Shown in pieces: positions 29,787-39,791 of a stretch of DNA of 64,000 nucleotides. This DNA comes from Pseudomonas sp. ERMR1:02 (GTDB lineage: Bacteria > Pseudomonadota > Gammaproteobacteria > Pseudomonadales > Pseudomonadaceae): assembly GCF_002277815.1 (NCBI RefSeq), contig NZ_NKJI01000004.1, positions 186,001 to 250,000 of the forward strand, written 5' to 3'. How positions within the stretch are numbered: the first letter of the stretch is position 1; every line of letters begins with the position of its first letter. Both the position numbers and the translations under genes were made by a program. The notes under the pieces were generated by a model. That model had not been told where the DNA came from. It saw nothing but the letters and a program-made list of their open reading frames with translations, and did no database searches.

Positions 29787-29854
29787 TGTAGGAGCCAAGC
29801 TTGCTGGCGAAGGCGTCCTTAAGATCGCTATCGCCGGCAAGCCGTGCTCCTACA
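29787..29854. repeat. REP pair, imperfect
   Basis: TGTAGGAGCCAAGCTTGCTG faces GCCGGCAAGCCGTGCTCCTA, CA around a short core between yjiA and the ybdD-like gene. It interrupts the cstA-ybdD-yjiA unit. Confidence 0.8.
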
Positions 29855-29880
29855 GAGGTGTGTTATCTGGCCCAAGTGCA

Positions 29881-30078
29881 TCAACAGCACTTCGGCCCGC
29901 CCTTGCCACCGTAACGGGCTTCCTGACGTTCGCGAAAGAACGCCTCGTAGCTCATCACCGGTTTGTCCGGGTGTTTGCTTTGCATATGCTCGACGTAATT
30001 ATCGTAGTCGGGCATGCCGACCATCAGGCGCGCGGCCTGCCCGAGGTATTTACCGAGGCGACTCAGGTCATTGAACAT
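29881..30078 (-). CDS. YbdD/YjiX family small protein
   Basis: A 65-residue protein with the family motif [20 protein letters not shown] and a Cys pair at the C-terminus (GGPKCC). Such genes nearly always follow cstA-type transporters and are needed for their activity in E. coli. Here it starts 14 bases after the cstA stop, in the same direction. Confidence 0.93.
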   Translation of the reverse strand: MFNDLSRLGKYLGQAARLMVGMPDYDNYVEHMQSKHPDKPVMSYEAFFRERQEARYGGKGGPKCC

Positions 30079-30092
30079 GCTGCAATCCTCGA

Positions 30093-32158
30093 TTACGCAT
30101 CCGGTAGCGCCTGGAAGGGCGATTCTTTATCCGTACGCTCTTTTGTACCCCAGGAGGCGATGCCGACCTTGAGTGCATAGAACAGGATGCTGAACACCAC
30201 GAACAGGAACAGCGCGGTCAGCGTTGCGTTGGTGTAGGCGTTGAAGATCACGTGCTGCATCTGCGTGATGTCCTTGGCCGGGGCGAGGATCTGACCATTG
30301 GCCAGGGCATCGCTGTACTTCTTGGCCAGCGACAGGAAGCCGATCGCCGGATTGGCGTCGAACAGCTTGATGAAGCCTGCGGTGGTGGTGCAGATCAGCA
30401 GCCACACCGCTGGCAGCAAGGTCACCCAGATGTAGCGTTGGCGTTTCATTTTGATCAGCACAACCGTACCGAGCATCAGCGCGATACCGGCCAGCATCTG
30501 GTTGGAGATACCGAACAGTGGCCACAGGGTGTTAATGCCACCCAATGGATCGATCACGCCTTGATACAGCAGCCACCCCCACATGGCCACGCAACCGGCG
30601 GTTGCGATCAGGTTGGCGGTCCAGGATTCCGTGCGGCGCAGCGCCGGTACGAAGGAACCGAGCAAATCCTGCAACATGAATCGTCCGGCACGGGTACCGG
30701 CGTCGACCGCCGTCAGGATGAACAGCGCTTCAAACAGAATCGCGAAGTGGTACCAGAACGCCATGGTGTTTTCACCCGGCAGCACACTGTGCAGGATCTG
30801 CGCGATACCCACCGCCAGGGTCGGCGCACCGCCGGCACGGGCCAGGACGGTGGTTTCACCGATGTCCCTGGCCACCGCTTGCAGCGCTTCCGGCGTAATC
30901 GCAAAGCCCCAGTTGCTGACCGCTTGCGCCACCGCCACCACATCACCGCCAACCACCGCCGCCGGGCTGTTCATGGCGAAGTACACGCCGGGCTCGATTA
31001 CCGACGCCGCAACCATGGCCATGATGGCTACGAAGGACTCCATCAACATGCCGCCGTAACCGATGTAGCGGGCGTTGGTCTCGTTATCCAGCAGCTTCGG
31101 CGTGGTGCCGGAAGCGATCAGCGCGTGGAAACCCGATACCGCGCCACAGGCGATGGTGATGAACAGGAACGGGAACAGACCGCCCTTCCACACTGGGCCG
31201 GTGCCATCGATGAACTGGGTCAGTGCCGGCATTTTCAGCTCGGGCATGGTGATCAGGATGCCGATTGCCAAGGCGACGATGGTGCCGATTTTCAGGAAGG
31301 TCGACAGGTAGTCTCGTGGCGCCAGAATCAGCCAGACCGGTAACGAGGCGGCCACGAAACCGTAACCGACCAGCATCCACGTAATCTGCACGCCAGTGAA
31401 GCTGAAGGCTTTGGCCCACACCGGATCGGCGGCAATTTGCCCGCCCAGCCAGATAGAACCCAACAGCAACAACACGCCGACGACGGAGATTTCACCGATG
31501 CGCCCCGGACGGATGTAGCGCATGTAAATACCCATGAACATCGCGATCGGGATGGTTGCCATCACCGTGAAAATCCCCAAGGGCTTTCAGCCAGGGCTTT
31601 GACGACGATCAGCGCCAGCACCGCGAGGATGATGATCATGATCAAAAAGCAGCCAAACAGTGCGATGGTACCGGGGATGCGGCCCATCTCTTCACGGACC
31701 ATGTCACCGAGGGAACGGCCGTTGCGGCGGGTGGACATGAACAGGACCATGAAGTCCTGCACGGCACCGGCCAGCACCACGCCGGCAATCAGCCACAGTG
31801 TGCCGGGCAGGTAGCCCATCTGCGCTGCCAATACCGGGCCGACCAGAGGCCCCGCGCCAGCGATGGCCGCGAAGTGGTGACCGAAAAGGATATGTTTGTT
31901 GGTTGGAACGTAGTCCAGACCGTCATTGTTGAGCACGGCGGGGGTGGCCCGTCGCGCGTCGAGCTGCATCACATTGTTAGCGATGAACAGACTGTAGTAG
32001 CGATACGCGACCAGATAAATGGCCACCGCAGCGACCACAATCCACAAGGCGTTGATCGCCTCCCCTCGGCGCAATGCCACTACACCAAGGGCGCACGCTC
32101 CAACGATTGCCAGCAGCAGCCAGGGTAAATGCCGTAGCGGGCTATTATTATTGTTCAT
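30093..32158 (-). pseudogene. cstA: Carbon starvation protein CstA, frameshifted as sequenced
   Basis: Inner-membrane transporter of the CstA family (pyruvate or peptides) with some 16 to 18 membrane segments. The first 190 codons (MNNNNSPLRHLPWLLLAIVG..., with NKHILFGHHFAAIAGAGPLV and MSTRRNGRSLG) and the remainder (GIFTVMATIPIAMFMGIYMR ...) are in different frames. The break is at the C4 run 31575-31578 (GGGG on the coding strand). One more G gives ESPWGIFTVMAT and a 688-residue protein of normal length. It is followed by ybdD and yjiA. The gene looks otherwise undamaged, so a consensus error is the best explanation. Confidence 0.88.
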
Positions 32159-32316
32159 TTTATTATTCCAGCCAGAGTGGACAGAAAGACAGCCACCCCG
32201 AGTTTAGCTCTCCTGACGGCAAAGGCCATACCCCAACGTTGGTCTAGAGCCCTGCCCCGGCTGGCAGGTTTTAATAATGCGGGTCTATAGTCAGCGAACA
32301 TCCAGAGGATTGCGCC

Positions 32317-32685
32317 ATGAGCGACCACCCCGCCGATCGCCGCCGCTTCAAACGTATTGCGTTCGATGCCAAAACCGAGCTGAGCCAGGGGGAGTTCGTC
32401 TGGCCAGTAAAGCTGCTCGACCTCTCGCTCAAGGGCTTGTTGATCGAACGGCCTGAACCGTGGGTGGGCAACCCGCAGCAGGATTTTTTTTGCAACATTC
32501 ATCTGAGCGAAGACATCGACATCGAAATGGATGTGCAATTGACCCATGAAGACTACGGCCAGCTCGGGTTCGTCTGCCGGCACATCAGCCTGGAGTCCAT
32601 TGAGCGTCTGCGGCGATTGATTGAGCTCAATCTGGGTGATCCGCAGGAGCTTGAGCGGGAGTTGGGTGCGCTTATAGAGGTGTGA
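32317..32685 (+). CDS. PilZ-domain protein (cyclic-di-GMP receptor)
   Basis: A 122-residue single-domain PilZ protein. Both parts of the c-di-GMP site are present: RRxxR-type DRRRFKRIAF near residue 6-15 and the DLSLKG (D/NxSxxG) motif near 37. It probably binds the second messenger that MorA-type enzymes make, and passes the signal to a partner it does not share an operon with. The promoter region lies in the 158 bases shared with divergent cstA. Confidence 0.9.
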   Translation: MSDHPADRRRFKRIAFDAKTELSQGEFVWPVKLLDLSLKGLLIERPEPWVGNPQQDFFCNIHLSEDIDIEMDVQLTHEDYGQLGFVCRHISLESIERLRRLIELNLGDPQELERELGALIEV

Positions 32686-32692
32686 ACGCCAT

Positions 32693-32871
32693 TGTAGGAG
32701 CCGGCTTGCTGGCGAATGGGCTTGAACCTTGTGATTTTTTTCAGGCCGTCTTCGCCGCAGGTTGGCGTCAACCTGTAGGAGCAAGCTTGCTCGCGAAAAA
32801 CCAGAGCGCGCCGGCGAGTCAGGCGTCACTCGTCATCGTTGACCACCTTCGCTGGCAAGCCAGCTCCTACA
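32693..32871. repeat. REP cluster of three units
   Basis: Units at 32693 (TGTAGGAGCCGGCTTGCTGG), 32773 (TGTAGGAGCAAGCTTGCTCG) and 32847-32871 (CGCTGGCAAGCCAGCTCCTA, CA) lie between the PilZ gene and radA. Confidence 0.85.
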
Positions 32872-32882
32872 AAGAGATGCGT

Positions 32883-34250
<1,368 letters not shown>

Positions 34251-34788
34251 CTGAACTCCCGGCAAAAACCGCGATGATAGCTCAGGCGAGCGAGATCAGC
34301 GCGGGCAGTGACCCGACGGGTTTCGATAGGCAGAGGTTCTTTTGATATCCCGTAGCGAGCAGGCTCGGACATGTAACACTTGATTGAACACTTACAACTT
34401 GAAACAGTTCTTGAATCGCACAAGCAACACGAGATGACAACGTTTAAAAAATCGCCAGCATTCAAATATAAAACCTGTACAAACCCTACAAATTAAACAA
34501 CCAACCGTACAACTTCATCTTAAAAAATGAGATCAAAACGACTATCAAATACCGCCTCGAATTTCTGTTCAGATTTAGAGTATTTACTTAAGACGTATGA
34601 AGAGCAAATCAATACATCAAAAGTTTGCATCGCTGAGTTTTTATTGAGATTTGCAACAGCGACTGCGGCCCTGACCACGTTCATCCCGTCGATTGCAGGC
34701 AAGCCCTGTAAGCAGTTGTTTCGAGCAGGATGCACCTTGCTGATTTACACTGCGTTCACCAACCTCATCTGTAACAAGGAAATAACCT
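34251..34788. other. 538-base intergenic region, low GC
   Basis: Between radA (minus) and mscL (plus). The middle part (about 34380-34660) is markedly richer in A+T than the rest of the window. It should hold both promoters. An open frame at 34527-34805 runs into mscL and looks accidental. No palindrome or known element is clear. Confidence 0.5.
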
Positions 34789-35202
34789 ATGGGCGTGATA
34801 AGTGAGTTCAAGGCCTTCGCGGTCAAAGGCAATGTGGTCGACATGGCCGTCGGGATCATCATCGGCGCCGCTTTCGGCAAGATCGTTACGTCGTTTGTCG
34901 GTGACGTGGTCATGCCTCCCATTGGGCTGTTGATTGGTGGGGTGGACTTCAGTGACCTGGCCATTACGCTCAAGGCCGCGCAGGGCAATGTCCCGGCGGT
35001 GGTGCTGGCGTACGGTAAATTCATCCAGAGCCTGATTGACTTCGTGATCGTTGCCTTCGCGATCTTCATGGCCGTCAAGGCCATCAACCGTCTGAAGCGC
35101 GAAGAGGCCGTCGCACCTACTCTTCCGCCAGTTCCAACCAAGGAAGAGGAGTTGCTGGGCGAGATCCGCGATCTGCTCAAGGCTCAGAACAACCGGCCTT
35201 GA
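34789..35202 (+). CDS. mscL: Large-conductance mechanosensitive channel
   Basis: Homopentameric inner-membrane channel that releases osmolytes on hypo-osmotic shock. The 137-residue protein has the family N-terminus ([20 protein letters not shown]), the pore helix with [16 protein letters not shown], a periplasmic loop, the second segment (about 77-98) and the charged C-terminal bundle ([13 protein letters not shown]). AAGGAA precedes the ATG. Confidence 0.97.
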   Translation: MGVISEFKAFAVKGNVVDMAVGIIIGAAFGKIVTSFVGDVVMPPIGLLIGGVDFSDLAITLKAAQGNVPAVVLAYGKFIQSLIDFVIVAFAIFMAVKAINRLKREEAVAPTLPPVPTKEEELLGEIRDLLKAQNNRP

Positions 35203-35212
35203 GTAGCCTCTA

Positions 35213-35313
35213 TGTAGGAGCGAGCCGTGCTCGCGATGGTCGTGAACGAAAACGTGTGTTCCCTGGGTAAACGCGGCGTTCTGTAGTCCATCGCGAGCGA
35301 GCTCGCTCCTACA
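35213..35313. repeat. REP palindrome pair (REPIN)
   Basis: TGTAGGAGCGAGCCGTGCTC faces GCGAGCGAGCTCGCTCCTAC, A around a 55-base core, between the convergent ends of mscL and fpr. Confidence 0.85.
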
Positions 35314-35325
35314 GGCGCCGATTTT

Positions 35326-36102
35326 TCACCAGAAGTTTTCCACAGCCACCTGTCCGGGTCGCCGGCTGAGGCTCAAATGCATGTCTCGCTGCTTAAGCAA
35401 TTTGCGCGTGTCATCAATCATCTGCGGGTTGCCGCACAGCATGATCCGTGAGTGCTCGGGTGTCAGCGCCACCCCCGCCGTCCTTTCCAGCTCGCCGTTT
35501 TCTATCAGCGTAGTAATCCGTCCGTTCAGGGCGCCGGGATGCTGTTCTCGCGTCACCGTGTTGATGAGCTGCAACTTGTGCGCGAACTCCGCCAGGTAAT
35601 CGCGCTGCATCAACCCTGCGATCAGTTCCTGATAGGCCAGCTCTCGGGATTCGCGCACGCTATAGACCAGGTTGATTCGCTCGAACCTCTCCCATACCTC
35701 GAAGTCCTGGAGAATCGATAAAAACGGCGCCAGGCCAGTGCCGGTGGATAACAACCACAGATCACGCCCATCGACGAAACGATCCAGCGTCAGGTATCCG
35801 AAGGCCTGGCGGTCGACCAGTAGCGTATCGCCAACGCCCAGCCGGCTGAGTTCGCTGGTGAACTCACCTCCCGGTACGACGATGGAAAAGAACTCGAGGA
35901 ATTCGTCGAACGGAGACGACACCATGGAATAGGCACGCCACACCGTGCTCCCGTCAGCCTTGGTCACGCCCAGCCGGGCAAATTGCCCTGCGCGAAAACG
36001 AAAACCCACATCCCTCGTGGCACGCAGGGTGAACAGGTTGGGGGTCAACGGCTGAACCTCGAGCAAGGTTTGGCGAGTGAATTTCTCTTCGCTGGCGGTC
36101 AT
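35326..36102 (-). CDS. fpr: Ferredoxin--NADP reductase
   Basis: FAD enzyme of 258 residues that transfers electrons between NADPH and ferredoxin or flavodoxin, used in redox defence and iron metabolism. It has the FAD motif WRAYSMVSSP (about 50-59), the NADP region STGTGLAPFLSIL (about 110), LCGNPQMIDDT, and the C-terminal aromatic VENFW typical of bacterial subclass Fpr. GGAG is well placed before the ATG of MTASEEKF; longer frames upstream are not supported. Confidence 0.94.
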   Translation of the reverse strand: MTASEEKFTRQTLLEVQPLTPNLFTLRATRDVGFRFRAGQFARLGVTKADGSTVWRAYSMVSSPFDEFLEFFSIVVPGGEFTSELSRLGVGDTLLVDRQAFGYLTLDRFVDGRDLWLLSTGTGLAPFLSILQDFEVWERFERINLVYSVRESRELAYQELIAGLMQRDYLAEFAHKLQLINTVTREQHPGALNGRITTLIENGELERTAGVALTPEHSRIMLCGNPQMIDDTRKLLKQRDMHLSLSRRPGQVAVENFW

Positions 36103-36429
36103 GAGGGGCTCCATTGAACGGATAGCCGCAGTGTCTCGCAAAGTGGATGACATAAACACTGGTGATTTGTAGTGTCTTTTGCAAACGTTCGTAAACTCAC
36201 AAAACTTATACAAACTATGAACTAACCGGTTAAATTCGAATCGGTAGAATTTAAACCGACATTTAAATCAGCTCACAACAGTGCAGTATCGTTAGAACCA
36301 GACCTCTATTTAAAAGCCATTAGCAAACCCAAAAATTCTCAACAAAAAAGTAGGAAACATCCTACACTTCCCTTCGCGCCGATCTTTTGGATCCAAGGCG
36401 CACTCTCAATCTATTACGACCGGAGCTCC
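36103..36429. other. 327-base AT-rich divergent regulatory region between fpr and the LuxR gene
   Basis: Contains an inverted repeat, CGGTTAAATTC (36227-36237) against GAATTTAAACCG (36247-36258), which differs by one T. The rest is AT-rich without clear promoter boxes. The dyad is a candidate operator for the LuxR protein, but it is not a typical lux box. Confidence 0.45.
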
Positions 36430-37167
36430 ATGATGGAAAGGTGGAAGGAGTCACAACTCAAACAAATATCATCCACAACAGAACTTGAGACTGCTTACCA
36501 GATATCACTGAATTTCGCGAAAAACATTGGGTTTAAATTTTTCGCTTTTTCAACGACTTGCCCAACAAAAACTGAACATTTTCATACAACGCGTTTCAAC
36601 AATTACCCGACAGCCTGGAACACCGAGTATGAAAAAAAAATCAAGTCAGGCACCACCGACCCAGTAATAGCGCATTGCAATCAATCCATGCTGCCGATTC
36701 TTTGGAGTGAAGAGCTCTTCTGCAATGTTCCCTGGATTTGGGAGGCACTTGAGCAACAAGGATTGCAATATGGCTGGTCACAAGCGGTGCATGACGAGCA
36801 TAGCGGTTTCTGCAGCATTCTGAGTTTGGCCAGGAGCCATTGCCCGGTCAGTGGGTGGGAGCTGTATGAAAATCTCGGCTACTCCGTCTTCATTGGTCGT
36901 CACCTGCATAACCTGGTCGTAGAGAAACTGCCCAAGGAACCGGCCAAATCGTCCATGGTGCATTTATCGCCACGGGAAATTGATGTCTTGAAACTGGCGG
37001 CAACTGGCAAAACGGCATACGAGAGCGCCCGGATTCTTAATCTCAGTGCCCGCACCGTCAATTTCCATGTGCAGGAAACCATCCGCAAATTCGGGGTCAA
37101 CAACAAGGTTTCTGCGGTCATTGCCGCTGTGAAGGCTGGCTATCTCAATAGCGACGCGATGCGCTGA
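36430..37167 (+). CDS. LuxR-type quorum-sensing regulator (solo)
   Basis: A 245-residue protein with an N-terminal autoinducer-binding domain (about 15-165) and a C-terminal LuxR helix-turn-helix (SPREIDVLKLAATGKTAYES ..., about 178-240). Residues that bind acyl-homoserine lactone are mostly kept: Trp and Tyr in AWNTEYEKK, Asp-Pro in TDPVI, Trp in ILWSEE and the following Gly. No luxI-type synthase is in the window, so it is a solo that may sense signals of other strains or plant compounds, as PsoR-type proteins do. GGAG lies before two adjacent ATGs (36430, 36433). GC is lower than in its neighbours. Confidence 0.88.
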   Translation: MMERWKESQLKQISSTTELETAYQISLNFAKNIGFKFFAFSTTCPTKTEHFHTTRFNNYPTAWNTEYEKKIKSGTTDPVIAHCNQSMLPILWSEELFCNVPWIWEALEQQGLQYGWSQAVHDEHSGFCSILSLARSHCPVSGWELYENLGYSVFIGRHLHNLVVEKLPKEPAKSSMVHLSPREIDVLKLAATGKTAYESARILNLSARTVNFHVQETIRKFGVNNKVSAVIAAVKAGYLNSDAMR

Positions 37168-37328
37168 TCCGAAAAACCTGAGAGTAATCCGACACAAAAA
37201 AACGTACCATTCGCGGTTCCTCCTGAGTGATGGCGTGTGAGTTTTTCACGACGCAGTCCACTCGGACGGTCCCGCTCGCTACGACGCCCAGGCGCGGGAT
37301 ACCCGTTGATTATCCAGAGCCCCGCCCC

Positions 37329-38453
37329 ATGCCTTTGCTCGAAACGCCTTTCGCCAGCCTCGACCTGATCCGCCAGCCCGAACAGCAGAACGAACCACTG
37401 CAAGCCTTTGATGCGGCAGACGAGTACCTGCTCACTCATCTGGCCGAACAGCAGCCCTCGATCGATACGCGGATTCTGGTGCTTAACGACAGTTTTGGCG
37501 CGTTGGCCGCGAGCCTGTCCGGCAAAGTCAACGTGACCAGCAGCGGCGACTCGTTCCTGGCGTTTCAAGGGCTGGAAAAAAACCTGGCCCGCAATGGCCA
37601 GGCGTTTGATGCGGTGCCGGCCATTCCCGCCAGCGAAACACCGCAGGGACCGTTTGACCGGGTCTTGATACGGGTGCCGAAGACCCTGGCGTTGCTGGAA
37701 GAACAACTGATCCGCCTTCAAGGCCAATTGGCTCCCGGCGCTCAAGTGATCGCCGGTGCGATGATCAAACATCTGCCACGCGCCGCGGGCGACCTGCTTG
37801 AGCGTTACATCGGGCCGGTGCAGGCATCGCTTGCGGTGAAGAAGGCCCGGTTGTTGATTGCCACGACTCAAGCCAAAGCGCCGGTAACGTCCCCCTATCC
37901 GACGCGCTACCGTCTCGACACACCCGCCATCGAACTACTCAACCACGCCAACGTATTCTGCCGTGAAGGCCTGGACATCGGTACGCGGGCGTTTTTGCCG
38001 CATCTACCAAAGAACCTTGGCGCGGCTCGAGTTGCCGACCTCGGATGCGGCAACGGCGTCCTGGCCATCGCCAGTGCCCTGCAAAACCCCGAAGCTCATT
38101 ACACGCTGGTGGACGAATCGTTCATGGCGGTGCAATCGGCTGCCGAAAACTGGCGCGCAGCGCTGGGTGAGCGCGATGTCATCGTGCGTGCCGACGATGG
38201 ACTGGCCGGACAGGAACCCCAGTCGCTGGATGTGGTGCTGTGCAATCCACCGTTTCACCAGCAACAAGTCGTCGGCGACTTCCTGGCCTGGCGGATGTTC
38301 CAGCAAGCCCGGGAAGCGTTGGTGGTGGGCGGTGCGCTCTATATCGTCGGCAATCGTCACCTGGGTTACCACAGCAAGCTGGCGCGGTTGTTCCGGGGAG
38401 TCGAGCAAGTGGCGGCCACGCCCAAGTTCGTGATTCTCAAGGCCCGTAAATAA
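37329..38453 (+). CDS. rsmC: 16S rRNA (guanine-1207-N2)-methyltransferase RsmC
   Basis: SAM-dependent methyltransferase that modifies G1207 of 16S rRNA. The 374-residue protein has two Rossmann-like halves. The C-terminal, active one carries the SAM motif VADLGCGNGVLAIA (about 235-248) and the N2-methylation motif LCNPPFHQQ (about 303). The start is MPLLETPFASLDL; 34 codons of open frame upstream are not supported. Confidence 0.93.
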   Translation: MPLLETPFASLDLIRQPEQQNEPLQAFDAADEYLLTHLAEQQPSIDTRILVLNDSFGALAASLSGKVNVTSSGDSFLAFQGLEKNLARNGQAFDAVPAIPASETPQGPFDRVLIRVPKTLALLEEQLIRLQGQLAPGAQVIAGAMIKHLPRAAGDLLERYIGPVQASLAVKKARLLIATTQAKAPVTSPYPTRYRLDTPAIELLNHANVFCREGLDIGTRAFLPHLPKNLGAARVADLGCGNGVLAIASALQNPEAHYTLVDESFMAVQSAAENWRAALGERDVIVRADDGLAGQEPQSLDVVLCNPPFHQQQVVGDFLAWRMFQQAREALVVGGALYIVGNRHLGYHSKLARLFRGVEQVAATPKFVILKARK

Positions 38454-38458
38454 CGATC

Positions 38459-38483
38459 AAAAAAAACCCTCCAGTCGGAGGGT
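38459..38483 (-). terminator. Terminator of the bd oxidase operon
   Basis: Stem ACCCTCC/GGAGGGT with a 4-base loop, followed on the minus strand by eight T. It lies 44 bases after the DUF2474 stop and may also end rsmC transcripts. Confidence 0.85.
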
Positions 38484-38526
38484 TGCAAGTCCGCGCCCAA
38501 AGGCGACGGGAGGCATGTCAGGTTTT

Positions 38527-38694
38527 TCAGTGCGTCGTCAGGCCGGCGGCGTTCATGAACATTCGCATCAGGCTGGCCACGATGAACAGTGCGCCGACAC
38601 TGCCAATCCAGATAAGGGCCAACCAACCAAGCCGCTGCCATAGCGGCTTTTTTTCGGCTTGTTCGATGTCGTGCAAGGAAGGTTTGCTGGACAT
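38527..38694 (-). CDS. DUF2474 family small subunit of the bd oxidase
   Basis: A 55-residue protein (MSSKPSLHDIEQAEKKPLWQ ...) with one membrane segment (about 22-44) and the family pattern PLWQRLGWLALIW. Small DUF2474 proteins accompany cyanide-insensitive-type bd oxidases and play the part of CydX, stabilising the two large subunits. AGAGGA precedes the ATG. It follows cydB by 86 bases, with a single REP unit between. Confidence 0.88.
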   Translation of the reverse strand: MSSKPSLHDIEQAEKKPLWQRLGWLALIWIGSVGALFIVASLMRMFMNAAGLTTH

Positions 38695-38737
38695 TGCTTC
38701 GATCCTCTTTCAGATCGATGGCGCCGCTACCGACGCC

Positions 38738-38763
38738 ATCGCGAGCAAGCTCGCTCCCACATG
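38738..38763. repeat. Single REP unit
   Basis: ATCGCGAGCAAGCTCGCTCC, CACAT: one arm between cydB and the DUF2474 gene, inside the operon. Confidence 0.65.
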
Positions 38764-38780
38764 GGTTCGCGATGCAGGAG

Positions 38781-39788
38781 CTAGTGATAACCGTCTTCGT
38801 GGGTGACCTTGCCGCGGAACACGTAGTAGCTCCAGAAGGTGTAGCCCAGGATGAACGGGATGATGAACAGCGTGCCCACCAGCATGAAGCCCTGGCTTTG
38901 TGGCGGTGCGGCAGCGTCCCAGATCGAGATCGACGGCGGCACGATGTTCGGCCACAGGCTGATTCCCAGGCCGCTGTAACCCAGGAAGATCAGAACCAGC
39001 GTCAACAGGAATGGCGTGTAGTGCGCATTGCGCGCCACCGCGCGGATCAGGCCGTACAGGGTCACCAGCACCAGAATCGGCACCGGCAGGAACCAGAACA
39101 GATTAGGCAGGGTGAACCAGCGCGCGGCGATTTCGGCGTGGGCCAGCGGCGTCCATATGCTGACGATACCGATCACCGCCAACAACACGAACGCCAATGG
39201 CCGCGCCAGGTCATGCATCTGCTCCTGCAACTTGCCTTCGGTCTTCATGATCAGCCAGGTACAGCCTAACAGCGCATAAGCCACCACCAACGCAGCACCG
39301 CAGAACATCGTGAAGGGCGTCAGCCAGTCCAGAGAACCGCCAGCGAACTGACGATTGACCACCGGCAGCCCATCGATGAAGGCCCCCAGCGCCACACCCT
39401 GGAAGAACGTTGCAGCGATCGAGCCGCCGATGAATGCCTTGTCCCAGAGATGGCGTTTATCGTCCCGGGCCTTGAAGCGGAACTCGAAAGCCACGCCACG
39501 GAAAATCAGCCCGATCAGCATGAAAATCAGCGGCAGGTACAGCGCCGAAAGGACCACCGAATAGGCCAATGGAAAGGCACCGAACAATGCCGCGCCGCCC
39601 AGTACCAGCCAGGTTTCGTTGCCGTCCCAGACCGGGGCGACGGTGTTCATCATCACGTCCCGGTCGGTTTTGCCCGGAATGAACGGGAAGAGGATCCCGA
39701 TACCCAGGTCGAAGCCATCCATGACCACGTACATCATGATGCCGAAGATGATGATCACGGCCCAGATCAGCGGAAGATCAATACCCAT
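38781..39788 (-). CDS. cydB: Cytochrome bd-type quinol oxidase subunit II
   Basis: A 335-residue membrane subunit with eight to nine segments that pairs with CydA. It starts MGIDLPLIWAVIIIFGIMMY and has the family motif FDLGIGILFPFIPGKTDRDVM and WDGNETWLVLGG. Length and motifs match the cyanide-insensitive CioB type. It begins three bases after the cydA stop. Confidence 0.94.
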   Translation of the reverse strand: MGIDLPLIWAVIIIFGIMMYVVMDGFDLGIGILFPFIPGKTDRDVMMNTVAPVWDGNETWLVLGGAALFGAFPLAYSVVLSALYLPLIFMLIGLIFRGVAFEFRFKARDDKRHLWDKAFIGGSIAATFFQGVALGAFIDGLPVVNRQFAGGSLDWLTPFTMFCGAALVVAYALLGCTWLIMKTEGKLQEQMHDLARPLAFVLLAVIGIVSIWTPLAHAEIAARWFTLPNLFWFLPVPILVLVTLYGLIRAVARNAHYTPFLLTLVLIFLGYSGLGISLWPNIVPPSISIWDAAAPPQSQGFMLVGTLFIIPFILGYTFWSYYVFRGKVTHEDGYH

Positions 39789-39791
39789 GAT

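Noticed and set aside
32693..32871. CRISPR-like array
   Set aside because: The repeated units are REP palindromes in mixed orientation with unequal spacers, not direct repeats with regular spacers.
34527..34805. 92-codon open frame before mscL
   Set aside because: It runs into the mscL start, has no ribosome site or family-like sequence, and covers the mscL promoter region.
38527..38694. Suspected frameshift in the DUF2474 gene
   Set aside because: Careful reading shows an intact 55-residue frame; the TTGGTTGG repeat only looks as if it breaks it.
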